NCBI GenBank assembly: GCA_039934875.1
Contig: JBDTLH010000186.1
Span: 1 to 8,696, forward strand
DNA length: 8,696 nt
Direction: 5' to 3'
Origin: JBDTLH01 sp039934875
GTDB taxonomy: Bacteria > Acidobacteriota > Terriglobia > Terriglobales > Acidobacteriaceae
In this document: piece after piece, positions 1-7,201 of the stretch
Position numbering within the stretch: position 1 is the stretch's first letter
How the letters are laid out: each line of letters opens with the position of its first letter
Position numbers and translations under genes: made by a program
The notes under the pieces: generated by a model
What the model saw: only the letters and a program-made list of their open reading frames with translations
Database searches by the model: none
Told to the model about the DNA's origin: nothing

Positions 1-937
1 GCTCGGCGACATACATCTCCAGGCCCATTTGCTCGAAGCCGCGCACCACCTGCTCATGCGCGCGCCGGTGCCGCTTGAGGCGCTGCTCCAGGCCCTCCGC
101 CTCGACCAGCGTCAATCCCTGATGCAGGGCGTAGAACATGGTGATGGGAGCGGTGTGGTGATAACGGCGCGACTCCATCAGGTAATCGGTAATCAGCGGA
201 ATGTCGAAGTACCAACTGGTGTTCTGCTGCCGGCGGGACTTCAGCCGCTCCGCCGCGCGGGGTGAAACCGAGATGGGGGAGAGGCCCGGCGGGCAACTCA
301 ATCCCTTCTGGGTACAGCTAAAAGCTATATCGATGCCGGTCGCATCGAGGTCCACCGGCATCGCGCCAAGCGAGGTGACGCAGTCGGCGATCACCACCGC
401 GCCCACCTCATGAGCGGCATCGCAGATGGCTTTGCCGTGGGTGAAGGCGCCGGTCGAAGTCTCCGCGGTAACATAGCCAACTACTTCGGGGCGCTCGCGG
501 CGAATTGCTTCGGCGGCGTCCGCGTCGGACACCACCTCGCCCCAGGGACGCTCGACGCGCACCAGGTCCGCGCCGTGGCGGGTGGCCATCTCGCAGATGC
601 GGTCGGCGAAATATCCGGCGGCAAAGATCAATACTTTGGTGCCGGGAAATACGAAGTTCGAGATCGCCGTCTCCATGCCGCCGCTGCCGGTCGCCGAGAC
701 GACAAACGTCTTCTCGTTCTTCGTGCCATAGACGCGCCGCAGCATGGCCTGTATCTGGTCTGAAATTTCGAAGAAGTATTTATCGAGATGGCCGACGATG
801 GGCTGCGCCATCGCTTCGTAAATCAGGGGATGGACCTGAGTCGGTCCCGGCCCGAAGAGCAACCGCGCGGGAGGATGAATGGAGATTTGGGTTGGGGTCG
901 CGGAGGGGGCGGAGGAGTTAGCAGCGGAGGGATTCAT
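1..937 (-). CDS. Class V PLP aminotransferase, alanine-glyoxylate / serine-pyruvate type (C-terminus cut by window edge)
   Basis: This is a partial gene: 312 codons are visible, and the frame is still open at position 1. The family is fold-type I PLP enzymes that move an amino group between alanine or serine and glyoxylate or pyruvate in the cytoplasm. Visible landmarks are LLFGPGPTQVHP (residues 26-37), the cofactor-contacting stretch SATGSGGMETA (81-91), AETSTGAF (158-165), the PLP aspartate in VVIADCVTSLGA (181-192) and the Schiff-base lysine K211 in CTQKGLSCPPGL. HTAPITMFYALHQGL (261-275) is the usual substrate-loop signature. The ATG at 937 is the only reasonable start. It gives a roughly 22-residue Ser/Ala/Pro/Thr-rich extension before the conserved core, and it has no clear Shine-Dalgarno sequence. 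The gene is divergent from the PEP-CTERM gene, 67 bp away. Family assignment is firm. The substrate is not: alanine, serine or aspartate donors are all possible in this subgroup. Confidence 0.93.
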   Translation of the reverse strand, partial: MNPSAANSSAPSATPTQISIHPPARLLFGPGPTQVHPLIYEAMAQPIVGHLDKYFFEISDQIQAMLRRVYGTKNEKTFVVSATGSGGMETAISNFVFPGTKVLIFAAGYFADRICEMATRHGADLVRVERPWGEVVSDADAAEAIRRERPEVVGYVTAETSTGAFTHGKAICDAAHEVGAVVIADCVTSLGAMPVDLDATGIDIAFSCTQKGLSCPPGLSPISVSPRAAERLKSRRQQNTSWYFDIPLITDYLMESRRYHHTAPITMFYALHQGLTLVEAEGLEQRLKRHRRAHEQVVRGFEQMGLEMYVAE

Positions 938-946
938 AGCCCTACG

Positions 947-952
947 ATTTTA
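947..952 (-). promoter_or_regulatory. Possible -10 element for the aminotransferase gene
   Basis: On the minus strand this reads TAAAAT, five of six matches to TATAAT. Nine bases separate it from the ATG at 937, so transcription would start only a few bases before the start codon. I see no convincing -35 box. The call is inferential. Confidence 0.3.
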
Positions 953-986
953 GTTCAAGTCCCGTGCTGCTTGGCCGATGAACTCC

Positions 987-994
987 AGGAGGGG
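987..994 (+). promoter_or_regulatory. Shine-Dalgarno site deciding the start of the PEP-CTERM gene
   Basis: AGGAGGGG lies ten bases before the ATG at 1005. It falls inside the longer open frame that begins at the ATG at 978, so it selects the downstream start. That choice also places the signal peptide at the very N-terminus. It is the only strong ribosome binding site seen in the window. Confidence 0.7.
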
Positions 995-1004
995 AATTTC
1001 ACTT

Positions 1005-1364
1005 ATGAAGCGGTGCTCGCTTTCGCTGGTCTGGCTGATTATCTGTCTGCATACAATCACGCTGAGTGGGCAGAGTGCCGGCGCAAACCCGGCGCAAACC
1101 TCTTCGTCCCTCAATGCCGCACAGCAGGATTCGGCTGCAATGGCGGCGCTTGCACTCGGCATTCCGCCGGACTCGCACGTGGAGTTGAATCTCAATGCCC
1201 CGATCGACGCGAACAGCAACCCCAATCCCGATTCCGTGTCTGCCCCCCCGCCCGGCTCCGTGCCCGAACCCACCACCGCGATTTTAATTGGCTCAGGAAT
1301 TTGCTTTTACATCATCAGCCGGTTGCGCAAGCGGCAGGAGGTCTTCGACTACTACAACAAATGA
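1005..1364 (+). CDS. Small secreted PEP-CTERM sorting-domain protein
   Basis: The 119-residue product has the full layout of an exosortase substrate. Its N-terminal signal peptide is basic MKRC followed by a hydrophobic core (about residues 5-20), with likely cleavage near the Ala-rich stretch at 25-30. A low-complexity middle section follows, rich in Asn, Pro, Ser and Ala. Near the C-terminus are the signature VPEPTTA (86-92), a hydrophobic helix (about 93-105) and a basic cluster RLRKR (106-110). In this system the PEP motif is recognised by a membrane exosortase, and substrates are linked to exopolysaccharide or the cell surface. The start at 1005 is preferred over 978 because of the upstream AGGAGGGG. 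Nine residues (QEVFDYYNK) follow the basic cluster; most family members stop there or soon after. The mature region holds no recognisable domain, so its function is unknown. The gene converges with the kinase gene, leaving three bases between the stop codons. Confidence 0.85.
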   Translation: MKRCSLSLVWLIICLHTITLSGQSAGANPAQTSSSLNAAQQDSAAMAALALGIPPDSHVELNLNAPIDANSNPNPDSVSAPPPGSVPEPTTAILIGSGICFYIISRLRKRQEVFDYYNK

Positions 1365-1367
1365 GGG

Positions 1368-4064
1368 CTAGTTGTTGCGCAACTTCGCGGTCCAGTTCTC
1401 GAGCACGAAGAGCGGCGTCGAGGATTGAGTTCCGGTGGTGATTACCACAAAGCGCTGACCATCTTTGGTGACGGCATATTGCATTCCTTGATAGCCGAGA
1501 GCCGCGTTAGCCCGGAACAACATATGCGGCTCTCCGGTTTCAAAGCTGGGACCGGTGCCGTTGACCTCGACCGCCATGATCCCTTGCACGCCGTCTTGCT
1601 GAAAGAACAGCTCTTTGCCATCGGCCCGCCAGCGCGGCACCTCTGCATTGCCGTTGGAGATCTGCCACTTCGCTCCGGTGGCGGGAAAGGGCGCGACATA
1701 AACTTCAAGGTGGCCGGACTCGGTTGACATATAGGCGATCCAGCGCCCGTCGGGGGAGAACTGGGCCTGGTCCTGGTCACCGGGGCCGGTGGGATAGACG
1801 TAGATCTTGCGGTCGCCAAACAGGGGGAGAATCCAAAGGTTCTGCCCACTGCGGCCCACGCCCCCGATGGTGCCGCGATGGAAGATCATGTAGCGCCCGT
1901 CGCGCGACCAGTCGTTCAAGGCCACTGGTTCGCCTTCGCCGGGGATGGGCGCCAGCAGTTGTTCGGGCTGCCCAGCGCCGGACCCCGCCTTACTGAGGAT
2001 GCTCGTCCCTGCGCCGGCTTTCATGAGGCTGTAAGCGATCTGACTGCCATCTGGGGACCAAACTGGATTGCGCTCATCCAAATTCCCAAACGTCAAGCGC
2101 GTCTTCCTTTTGCTCGCCAAATCGTAGGTCTCCAGCATTCCCTTAACGCCCTCCACCACCAGCGCCAGTCTCTTTTCGTCTGGTGAGAGTTGCACCTGAT
2201 AAAGAGCGCCGTCGTTCTCGTCCAGGGTGCTGAGCATTTTTCCGCTGCGATCGAACCAGGTGAGTTGCATCTTCGAGGCGGCGCCTCCGGTCTGGTAGAG
2301 CAGCGTGCCAGTATCGGAGGCAGTGACCGTCTCCCGCCACAGAGAGGCGTCTAACTGGGCGTGATCGTTGAGCATCGCGGGCGGGCCCTTAATCTTTGCC
2401 GACGCGGGGTCGAAGGGCTGCGCCATCAGCGAATTGCCGCGCAGGTATAGCAGGTGGCCGGAGGCGTAGATGGCATTCGACAAACTGGGAAACAGCGGGC
2501 GGTTCTCTTTGCCATCGAGCGATGCGACCAAGATGCGGTTGTCGGGACCGGTCGCCTGATTGTGATTCGCCGCCAGATAGAGAAAGTGCTTGCCATCGGG
2601 AAGGAACCAGGGCCAGCGATAGGTGGTGTACTTGGATCCGTCGAGCTTTACCGCTTCGGTTGGAGCGCCGCCGGTCGCAGCGACCTGTTGCAGACCGGAG
2701 TTGAAGTTGGGCGCGAAGATGATCACTCCGTCCTTGTTCCAGCTTCCGCCCCGCGCATTGGGCGCGTCACAGATATCAACCGGCGTTCCGCCCGCGATCT
2801 CGATGCGCTTCAATTTAGCGCCGGAGAAAAAGCCGACCGAGCGGCTATCCGGCGACCAGAAGGGAAAGATCGCGTTTTCCGTGCCCGGTAGCGGGGTCAC
2901 GGCGGCATTGTCGAGCGCCCTCACATACAGCCGGTTTCCGTCTTCGCCAATGGCGGAAAATACCAAGTGGGCGCCGTCGGGGGAGATCACGGGCGCGCCG
3001 CTGGTATCGCCCACCGAATTCAAGGTCAAGCCCGCGGGTAAATCTATTTGCGCGACCAGCACGTGCGCGGCCTTTTGATTGCTGAACTGGAAGACCGCGA
3101 GACCGATTGCGCTCAGCACTGCGAGTGCGGCGACAACCCACGCCAGGCGCTCGCGGCTTTTTCTCTTTTGCGAAACCGTGATGGGGATGCCGGTTTGCGA
3201 ACCGCCGTCGGCCATCCACTTGAGTTGGAGTTTTACGTCATGCACCGTCTGAATGCGGTCGTCGGGGTCTTTGGCGACGCAGGCTTTCACCAGGCGGTCC
3301 AGCGCGGGTGGCGACATGGGGCGGACGCTGCTGATCGGCTCGGGATCGCGTTCGAGCACAGCGGCGATCACACTGGCGGTCGTCTTGCCCTCAAACGCGC
3401 GCTTGCCGGTTGCCATCTCGTATAGGACTGCGCCGAGGGCGAAGATGTCCGAGCGGGCATCGGCCTCTTTCCCCTCCACCTGCTCCGGGGAAATATATTG
3501 AAACGTCCCCACCACCGTCCCCGCTGAAGTCAGCGGCTTGTCGGGAGCAAACGTCACCCCAGAAAGACTCGAAGCGGAGACGGCGGCTACCGCAGACTTC
3601 GCAAGGCCGAAATCCATCAGCTTCGCGCCGGATTTGGTGAGCATGATGTTGCCCGGCTTCAAGTCGCGATGAATAACGCCCGTCTTGTGCGCACGCTCCA
3701 GTCCTTCGCAGATATCGGTTCCATAGCGCAGAACTTGTTCGGTCGGAAGCGGACCTTTCAGCAGGCGTTCCGCCAGCGTCTCGCCTTCGAGATATTCCAT
3801 CACCAGATAATCCACGCCGTCCTGATGCCCTACGTCATGCAAGGTGCAGATGTTGGCGTGATTGAGCGACGAGATGGCGCGCGCCTCGCGATCAAAGCGC
3901 TGTTTGGCTTCCGTATCGCTTGAAAGGTGGGCGGGGAGGATTTTGATGGCGACGGTGCGGTCGAGACGAGTGTCGCGGGCGCGATAGACCTCGCCCATTC
4001 CGCCTGCTCCGATGGCGGATTGGATTTCATAGGGCCCGAGTTTGGCGCCGGCGGAGAGAGACAT
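1368..4064 (-). CDS. Transmembrane Ser/Thr protein kinase with C-terminal PD40/TolB-like beta-propeller
   Basis: This 898-residue eukaryotic-type (Hanks) kinase phosphorylates Ser/Thr on unknown targets. The cytoplasmic kinase domain (about 12-285) looks complete: glycine loop GAGGMGEVY (19-27), catalytic lysine K41 in VAIK, HRDLKPGN (132-139) with catalytic D134, DFG (151-153) and SPE (192-194) in place of APE. A basic stretch KRKSRER (300-306) and one hydrophobic segment (about 307-326) form the membrane anchor. The remainder (about 335-898) is probably a periplasmic propeller. It carries about ten PD40-type turns with an xPDG or xxDG core, at residues 361, 404, 443, 488, 627, 670, 720, 770, 813 and 866. 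Propellers of this sort are thought to act as sensor or protein-binding modules. The ATG at 4064 puts the kinase core directly at the N-terminus. The gene stands alone, divergent from the toxin-antitoxin operon. Architecture is certain; signal and substrates are unknown. Confidence 0.95.
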   Translation of the reverse strand: MSLSAGAKLGPYEIQSAIGAGGMGEVYRARDTRLDRTVAIKILPAHLSSDTEAKQRFDREARAISSLNHANICTLHDVGHQDGVDYLVMEYLEGETLAERLLKGPLPTEQVLRYGTDICEGLERAHKTGVIHRDLKPGNIMLTKSGAKLMDFGLAKSAVAAVSASSLSGVTFAPDKPLTSAGTVVGTFQYISPEQVEGKEADARSDIFALGAVLYEMATGKRAFEGKTTASVIAAVLERDPEPISSVRPMSPPALDRLVKACVAKDPDDRIQTVHDVKLQLKWMADGGSQTGIPITVSQKRKSRERLAWVVAALAVLSAIGLAVFQFSNQKAAHVLVAQIDLPAGLTLNSVGDTSGAPVISPDGAHLVFSAIGEDGNRLYVRALDNAAVTPLPGTENAIFPFWSPDSRSVGFFSGAKLKRIEIAGGTPVDICDAPNARGGSWNKDGVIIFAPNFNSGLQQVAATGGAPTEAVKLDGSKYTTYRWPWFLPDGKHFLYLAANHNQATGPDNRILVASLDGKENRPLFPSLSNAIYASGHLLYLRGNSLMAQPFDPASAKIKGPPAMLNDHAQLDASLWRETVTASDTGTLLYQTGGAASKMQLTWFDRSGKMLSTLDENDGALYQVQLSPDEKRLALVVEGVKGMLETYDLASKRKTRLTFGNLDERNPVWSPDGSQIAYSLMKAGAGTSILSKAGSGAGQPEQLLAPIPGEGEPVALNDWSRDGRYMIFHRGTIGGVGRSGQNLWILPLFGDRKIYVYPTGPGDQDQAQFSPDGRWIAYMSTESGHLEVYVAPFPATGAKWQISNGNAEVPRWRADGKELFFQQDGVQGIMAVEVNGTGPSFETGEPHMLFRANAALGYQGMQYAVTKDGQRFVVITTGTQSSTPLFVLENWTAKLRNN

Positions 4065-4076
4065 AGGTTGCGCCTA

Positions 4077-4082
4077 AGTATA
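4077..4082 (-). promoter_or_regulatory. Possible -10 element for the kinase gene
   Basis: On the minus strand this reads TATACT, five of six to TATAAT, with 12 bases between it and the ATG at 4064. The 5' leader would be only about six bases. The region 16-18 bases upstream is CT-rich and not a recognisable -35 box. The call is inferential. Confidence 0.35.
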
Positions 4083-4113
4083 TCCCCTGCGGATGCCTGA
4101 GAGAGGTATCTAA

Positions 4114-4123
4114 ATTGCGCAAT
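4114..4123. promoter_or_regulatory. Perfect 10-bp palindrome in the kinase/antitoxin divergent region
   Basis: ATTGCGCAAT is a perfect palindrome about 50 bp upstream of the kinase start and 72 bp upstream of the antitoxin start. It could be an operator half-site pair, but a 10-bp palindrome alone is weak evidence. Confidence 0.2.
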
Positions 4124-4171
4124 GGGAGAAGCCTGCACAATCTCTGGATGGAAGACCTTCCGCACCCAGAT

Positions 4172-4198
4172 CATGGAATCTGATAATATGATTCTATG
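4172..4198 (+). promoter_or_regulatory. Inverted repeat over the promoter and start codon of the toxin-antitoxin operon (candidate autoregulatory operator)
   Basis: CATGGAATC (4172-4180) and GATTCTATG (4190-4198) are inverted copies matching at eight of nine positions, around the AT-rich spacer TGATAATAT. The spacer contains GATAAT (4182-4187) and, overlapping it, TAATAT (4184-4189), both plausible -10 hexamers. The right arm runs into the antitoxin ATG at 4196. Antitoxins of the Phd/YefM family bind palindromes in their own promoters, so this is the natural operator candidate. A good -35 box is not visible. Confidence 0.5.
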
Positions 4199-4468
4199 CA
4201 CAAGACGGCCATCAGTGTCACGGAAGCCGCGCGTAATTTCGCCGATTGCGTTAACCGGGCGCATTATCAGAATGCAACTTTTGTGCTGCTCAAAAATGGA
4301 ACGCCCGTCGCCCGTCTGTCGCCCGAAAAGGAAAGGGTTTGCTCAGGGCGGCAGCTTGCAGAAGCCTTGATTAAGAGCAGGCTCCCGGATGAGGAATTCA
4401 AGAAGTGGCGTGATGATTTGCGGAACGCCCGCAAGACTTTGGCGCCTCCGGCCGACAAATGGCGATAA
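4196..4468 (+). CDS. Phd/YefM-family antitoxin
   Basis: The 90-residue protein is the antitoxin of a type II module. The N-terminal half (about 5-45) matches the Phd/YefM DNA-binding fold: AISVTEAARNFADCVNRA, then an aromatic/basic strand, then FVLLKNGTPVARLSP. The C-terminal part (about 50-90) is a charged helix, SGRQLAEAL followed by EEFKKWRDDLRNARK, and ends in PPADKWR. That is the kind of flexible tail that wraps and inhibits a PIN toxin. Its last ten bases overlap the toxin gene, so translation is probably coupled. The start is chosen from the conserved N-terminus; there is no Shine-Dalgarno sequence, and a -10-like element lies within eight bases of the ATG. It likely represses its own promoter through the inverted repeat over its start. 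Family assignment rests on motif recognition. Confidence 0.85.
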   Translation: MHKTAISVTEAARNFADCVNRAHYQNATFVLLKNGTPVARLSPEKERVCSGRQLAEALIKSRLPDEEFKKWRDDLRNARKTLAPPADKWR

Positions 4469-4869
4469 TTCTCGATGCCGACGTGATTATCGGAGGCGAA
4501 AAAGGGATCTTCGACCTGCAAAACTGGTTGCTCTCCCGAGCGGACGATGAATTCGAAGTGGCTGCGGTGACCGTGGCCGAACTCTGGCATGGCGTAGAGC
4601 GGGCGTCTGGGGCGCACAAGACCAGGCGGAGACGGTATCTTCAGGCCATTGTGGGGGCGTTGCCAATCATTCCCTACACGGAAGAAACAGCGTACGAGCA
4701 CGCGCGTATCTGGGCTGAATTGGATGCGTCGGGAAAGATGATCGGGTTTTACGATCTGATCGTAGCAGCGACGGCCCTGAAGCGAGGCAGCGGGGTGGCC
4801 ACGTTCAACAAAAGGCATTTTGCCCGAGTGAAAGGATTGACGGTTATCGAGCCAGACAGGATCGCGTGA
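4459..4869 (+). CDS. vapC: PIN-domain ribonuclease toxin, VapC-like
   Basis: The 136-residue product spans a whole PIN domain and is predicted to be a Mg2+-dependent RNase that cuts a specific RNA when not bound by its antitoxin. The acidic pocket is visible: D6 and D8 in ILDADVII, E41 in VTVAELWHG, and D99 in KMIGFYDLIVAATAL. N117 in TFNKRHFARVKGLTVI is the usual C-terminal polar residue. No key residue is missing, so the toxin appears intact. The ATG lies inside the last codons of the antitoxin gene (10-bp overlap), typical of co-translated toxin-antitoxin pairs. A GTG-initiated frame starting at 4866 inside its stop region is not credible as a gene. RNA target specificity (for example initiator tRNA or 23S rRNA, as in studied VapCs) cannot be read from the sequence. 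Confidence 0.92.
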   Translation: MAIILDADVIIGGEKGIFDLQNWLLSRADDEFEVAAVTVAELWHGVERASGAHKTRRRRYLQAIVGALPIIPYTEETAYEHARIWAELDASGKMIGFYDLIVAATALKRGSGVATFNKRHFARVKGLTVIEPDRIA

Positions 4870-4954
4870 GCAGGGAGAGACAATTGTCGGATTACACGGC
4901 GCAGCCGCAGCGTACACGCAATTGCTTAGTCTTTGGAAGGCGATTTTTTCCTCT

Positions 4955-4965
4955 GGGCCTAAAGG
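4955..4965 (+). repeat. 11-bp direct repeat GGGCCTAAAGG, copy 1
   Basis: This is the first of two exact copies in the 170-bp gap between the convergent toxin and molybdoenzyme genes. Here the core extends to GCCTAAAGGC, a perfect palindrome. Pyrimidine-rich sequence precedes both copies. The gap holds no gene I can support and no clear terminator. Confidence 0.45.
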
Positions 4966-5003
4966 CAGGTCGAAGACTTCTCTGTGCGCATTTACCTTCT
5001 TCC

Positions 5004-5014
5004 GGGCCTAAAGG
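5004..5014 (+). repeat. 11-bp direct repeat GGGCCTAAAGG, copy 2
   Basis: This exact second copy begins 49 bases after the first one. The palindromic core is shorter here (CCTAAAGG). It may be part of a short interspersed intergenic repeat; that is inference. Confidence 0.45.
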
Positions 5015-5039
5015 GGATCGATGGCTCCACTTCAGGGAC

Positions 5040-7169
5040 TTAAGGAATATCCTTCTCCACTTCCACTAAGCAGGAATAAAACACGGGGCCGCGGCCGATG
5101 TCGGTGAGCCGCTCGGCGGTAAGCTGGTTGAGGCCCTTGCCGTCGGGAGAGAGTTTGTTCCAGTTGAGGCGGGAGGCGACGACGCCGGGTTGCACGCGCG
5201 TCTCCGCAGCGGGATAGACTTTGGCATTCAGAGCAACGGAGCCGCGCTGGTTATAGACCCGCACCGGGTCGCCGTCGACGATGCCGCGCGGGTTGGCGTC
5301 CGCCTCATGCATCTCGAGCAGGTGGTTCATCTCCAGGGGACGCAGCGTCTCGAGATTGGCGAAGGTGGAGTTGAGATAGTGGTCGGCCTTGCGCGCCAGC
5401 ATCTCCAGGGGATAGGCGGCTACCGGCGTCTGGCGCGATTCGGGATTGGGATGATAGGCGAGCACCGGATGCACTCCGATTTTTTCAAGATCGGGATTCT
5501 TCAGCATCGCTTTGCCGCCAGGCGTGGGGAAGTGTCCGTCGGCGAAGGGCGAGATCTTGTTTCCCTCTTGCGGACCGCCGTTCATGTTGAGGCGGATGCG
5601 GTGCTCCTGCTGCAAGCGCTGGCGCGTGATGCCGTGAAGATGAGGATCGTCTGAATCGAGCGCGCCCTCGATCATCTGTTCATGGGACTCGCGCAGGGAC
5701 GCGTCTTCGTTCTGGCGCTGAAATCCCATCTTCGCCGCCAGATCGCGGAAGACGCCTATGTTGTCGCGCGCCTCGCCAAGCGGAGCGATCGCCGCCTCTG
5801 ATATTTGCAGGTAGTAATGTCCGTAAGCCGACTGCAGATCGTTGTGCTCGAAGAAGGTGGTCGCGGGAAGTACGATATCGGCGTAGTCGGTGGTGTCCGT
5901 CATGAACTGCTCATGAACAACGGTGAATAGATCGTCGCGCCTGAGTCCGCGCAGCACATTCGCCTGGTCTGGAGCAATGGCCGCGGGATTGGAGTTGTAC
6001 ACGAAGATCGCCTTGACCGGGGGGCCATCGAGCTCGGTCAGCGCTGATCCCAACTGCGCCATGTTGATGGTGCGCGCCTCGCGTCCCAAAGCTTTGTACA
6101 TCAGGTCAGGGCGCGTGAGCTTCTGCTGATTCAGCCCGAATGCGCCCGAGGTCGAGAGTTGCAGGCCGCCACCGTAATGCCGCCACTGTCCTGTGATGAC
6201 GGGGAGCATGGCAACGGCGCGTATGGCGGTGCCCCCGTTGTCGGTGCGTTGCAGGCCGTAATTGGCGCGTATGGCGGCGGGCTTGGTGGTCGCGTATTCG
6301 CGCGCCAGGCGGCGGATATCCTCGGCGGCAATGCCGATAATCCCGCTCACGCGCTGCGGTGCATAGTCCGGAGAAGTGACTATAGCTTTCAGCTCCGGAT
6401 AACCGTCAGCCGCGCGCGCAATGTAGTCGGCGTCGATCAATTCCTCGGTGATGATCACATGCATCAGCGACATCGCGAGCGCGACATCGGTGCCGGGATT
6501 GATGGGCAGATACCAGTCAGCGCACTTCGCGGTGCGCGTCCGATAGGGATCAATTACCACCAGCTTAGCGCCCTTGCGCCGCGCCTCTTCGATGAACGGC
6601 CAGAGATGGACGTTGTTGCCGTGGATGTTGGCGCCCCAAACAATGATGTATTTCGCGTCGGCGAAGGCCTCGGGGTCAGTGCCGAACTTGCGCCCATAGA
6701 CGGAGATCAGCGCCTCTCCTCCGGCGGTAGAACAGATGGTGCGATCGAGTTGCGATGCGCCCAGGCGGTGGAAGAAGCGCCGGTCCATGGAGCCGTATCC
6801 CAGGACGCCCATGTTGCCGGCGTAGGAGTAAGGCAGGATGGCCTCGGGGCCGAACTCCTCCGCCACTTGGCGGAAGCCCGTGGCGATGGTGTCCAATGCT
6901 TCGTCCCAGGTGATGCGCTCGAAGCTGGCAACGCCGGCGACCCCCTTGGGGACGCCGCTCTTACGCTTCAGCGGATAGAGCACGCGGTCTGGCGAATAAA
7001 CACGGGAGAGATACTTCGCAACCTTGGCGCACAGGAAGCCGCGTGTGACCGGATGTCCGGGATCGCCTTGTATCTTGGTCGCCTTGCCGAGATCATCCAC
7101 GGTGATGAGCACGCCGCAGGAGTCGGGGCAGTCGTGTGGGCAGGCGGCGTGGACGACATGCGAAGGCAT
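5040..7169 (-). CDS. Molybdopterin-dependent oxidoreductase, DMSO reductase superfamily, with one N-terminal [4Fe-4S] site
   Basis: This 709-residue catalytic subunit is of the formate dehydrogenase/DMSO reductase type and should bind a bis-MGD molybdenum (or tungsten) cofactor. The N-terminal cluster motif is CPHDCPDSC plus C47 in GFLC (C10, C14, C18, C47; spacing CX3CX3CX28C). Mo/MGD-binding segments follow: WGANIHGNN (178-186), VVIDPYRTRTA (204-214), VYNSNPAAIAP (390-400) and DTTDYADIVLPATTFFEHND (425-444). The C-terminal dinucleotide-binding domain runs from about 582 to 705. C146 in RTICSTAGGEA is a candidate Mo ligand, by position only. No Tat or Sec signal is seen, so the enzyme is probably cytoplasmic. 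No ferredoxin-like or membrane subunit gene flanks it, so the electron partner is unknown. The start at 7169 is fixed by the cysteine motif immediately after it; a GGAG close to the ATG may serve as a weak ribosome site. It lies 32 bp downstream of the small exported-protein gene on the same strand. The substrate cannot be assigned. Confidence 0.93.
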   Translation of the reverse strand: MPSHVVHAACPHDCPDSCGVLITVDDLGKATKIQGDPGHPVTRGFLCAKVAKYLSRVYSPDRVLYPLKRKSGVPKGVAGVASFERITWDEALDTIATGFRQVAEEFGPEAILPYSYAGNMGVLGYGSMDRRFFHRLGASQLDRTICSTAGGEALISVYGRKFGTDPEAFADAKYIIVWGANIHGNNVHLWPFIEEARRKGAKLVVIDPYRTRTAKCADWYLPINPGTDVALAMSLMHVIITEELIDADYIARAADGYPELKAIVTSPDYAPQRVSGIIGIAAEDIRRLAREYATTKPAAIRANYGLQRTDNGGTAIRAVAMLPVITGQWRHYGGGLQLSTSGAFGLNQQKLTRPDLMYKALGREARTINMAQLGSALTELDGPPVKAIFVYNSNPAAIAPDQANVLRGLRRDDLFTVVHEQFMTDTTDYADIVLPATTFFEHNDLQSAYGHYYLQISEAAIAPLGEARDNIGVFRDLAAKMGFQRQNEDASLRESHEQMIEGALDSDDPHLHGITRQRLQQEHRIRLNMNGGPQEGNKISPFADGHFPTPGGKAMLKNPDLEKIGVHPVLAYHPNPESRQTPVAAYPLEMLARKADHYLNSTFANLETLRPLEMNHLLEMHEADANPRGIVDGDPVRVYNQRGSVALNAKVYPAAETRVQPGVVASRLNWNKLSPDGKGLNQLTAERLTDIGRGPVFYSCLVEVEKDIP

Positions 7170-7201
7170 GGCTCCAGTCTAGCCCAATCCCGCGCGTGGG
7201 C

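Noticed and set aside
410..763. Plus-strand open frame of about 117 codons inside the aminotransferase gene
   Set aside because: The minus strand carries the PLP-lysine motif and other family signatures across the same bases, so this is a shadow frame.
1374..1383. Palindrome GTTGCGCAAC near the convergent kinase/PEP-CTERM ends, considered as a terminator
   Set aside because: It lies inside the last kinase codons, has no loop and is not followed by a T-run on either strand.
788..1441. Plus-strand open frame of about 217 codons spanning the aminotransferase start and the PEP-CTERM gene
   Set aside because: It crosses two well supported genes in another frame, and its translation shows no domain or family motif.
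4866..5069. Open frame starting at the end of the toxin gene and running through the convergent gap
   Set aside because: It starts with GTG inside the toxin stop region, covers the 11-bp repeats and has no recognisable sequence features.
7190..7201. GC-rich partial inverted repeat between the small exported-protein gene and the molybdoenzyme, considered as a terminator
   Set aside because: The pairing is only a few bases, no T-run follows, and the 32-bp gap fits co-transcription better.
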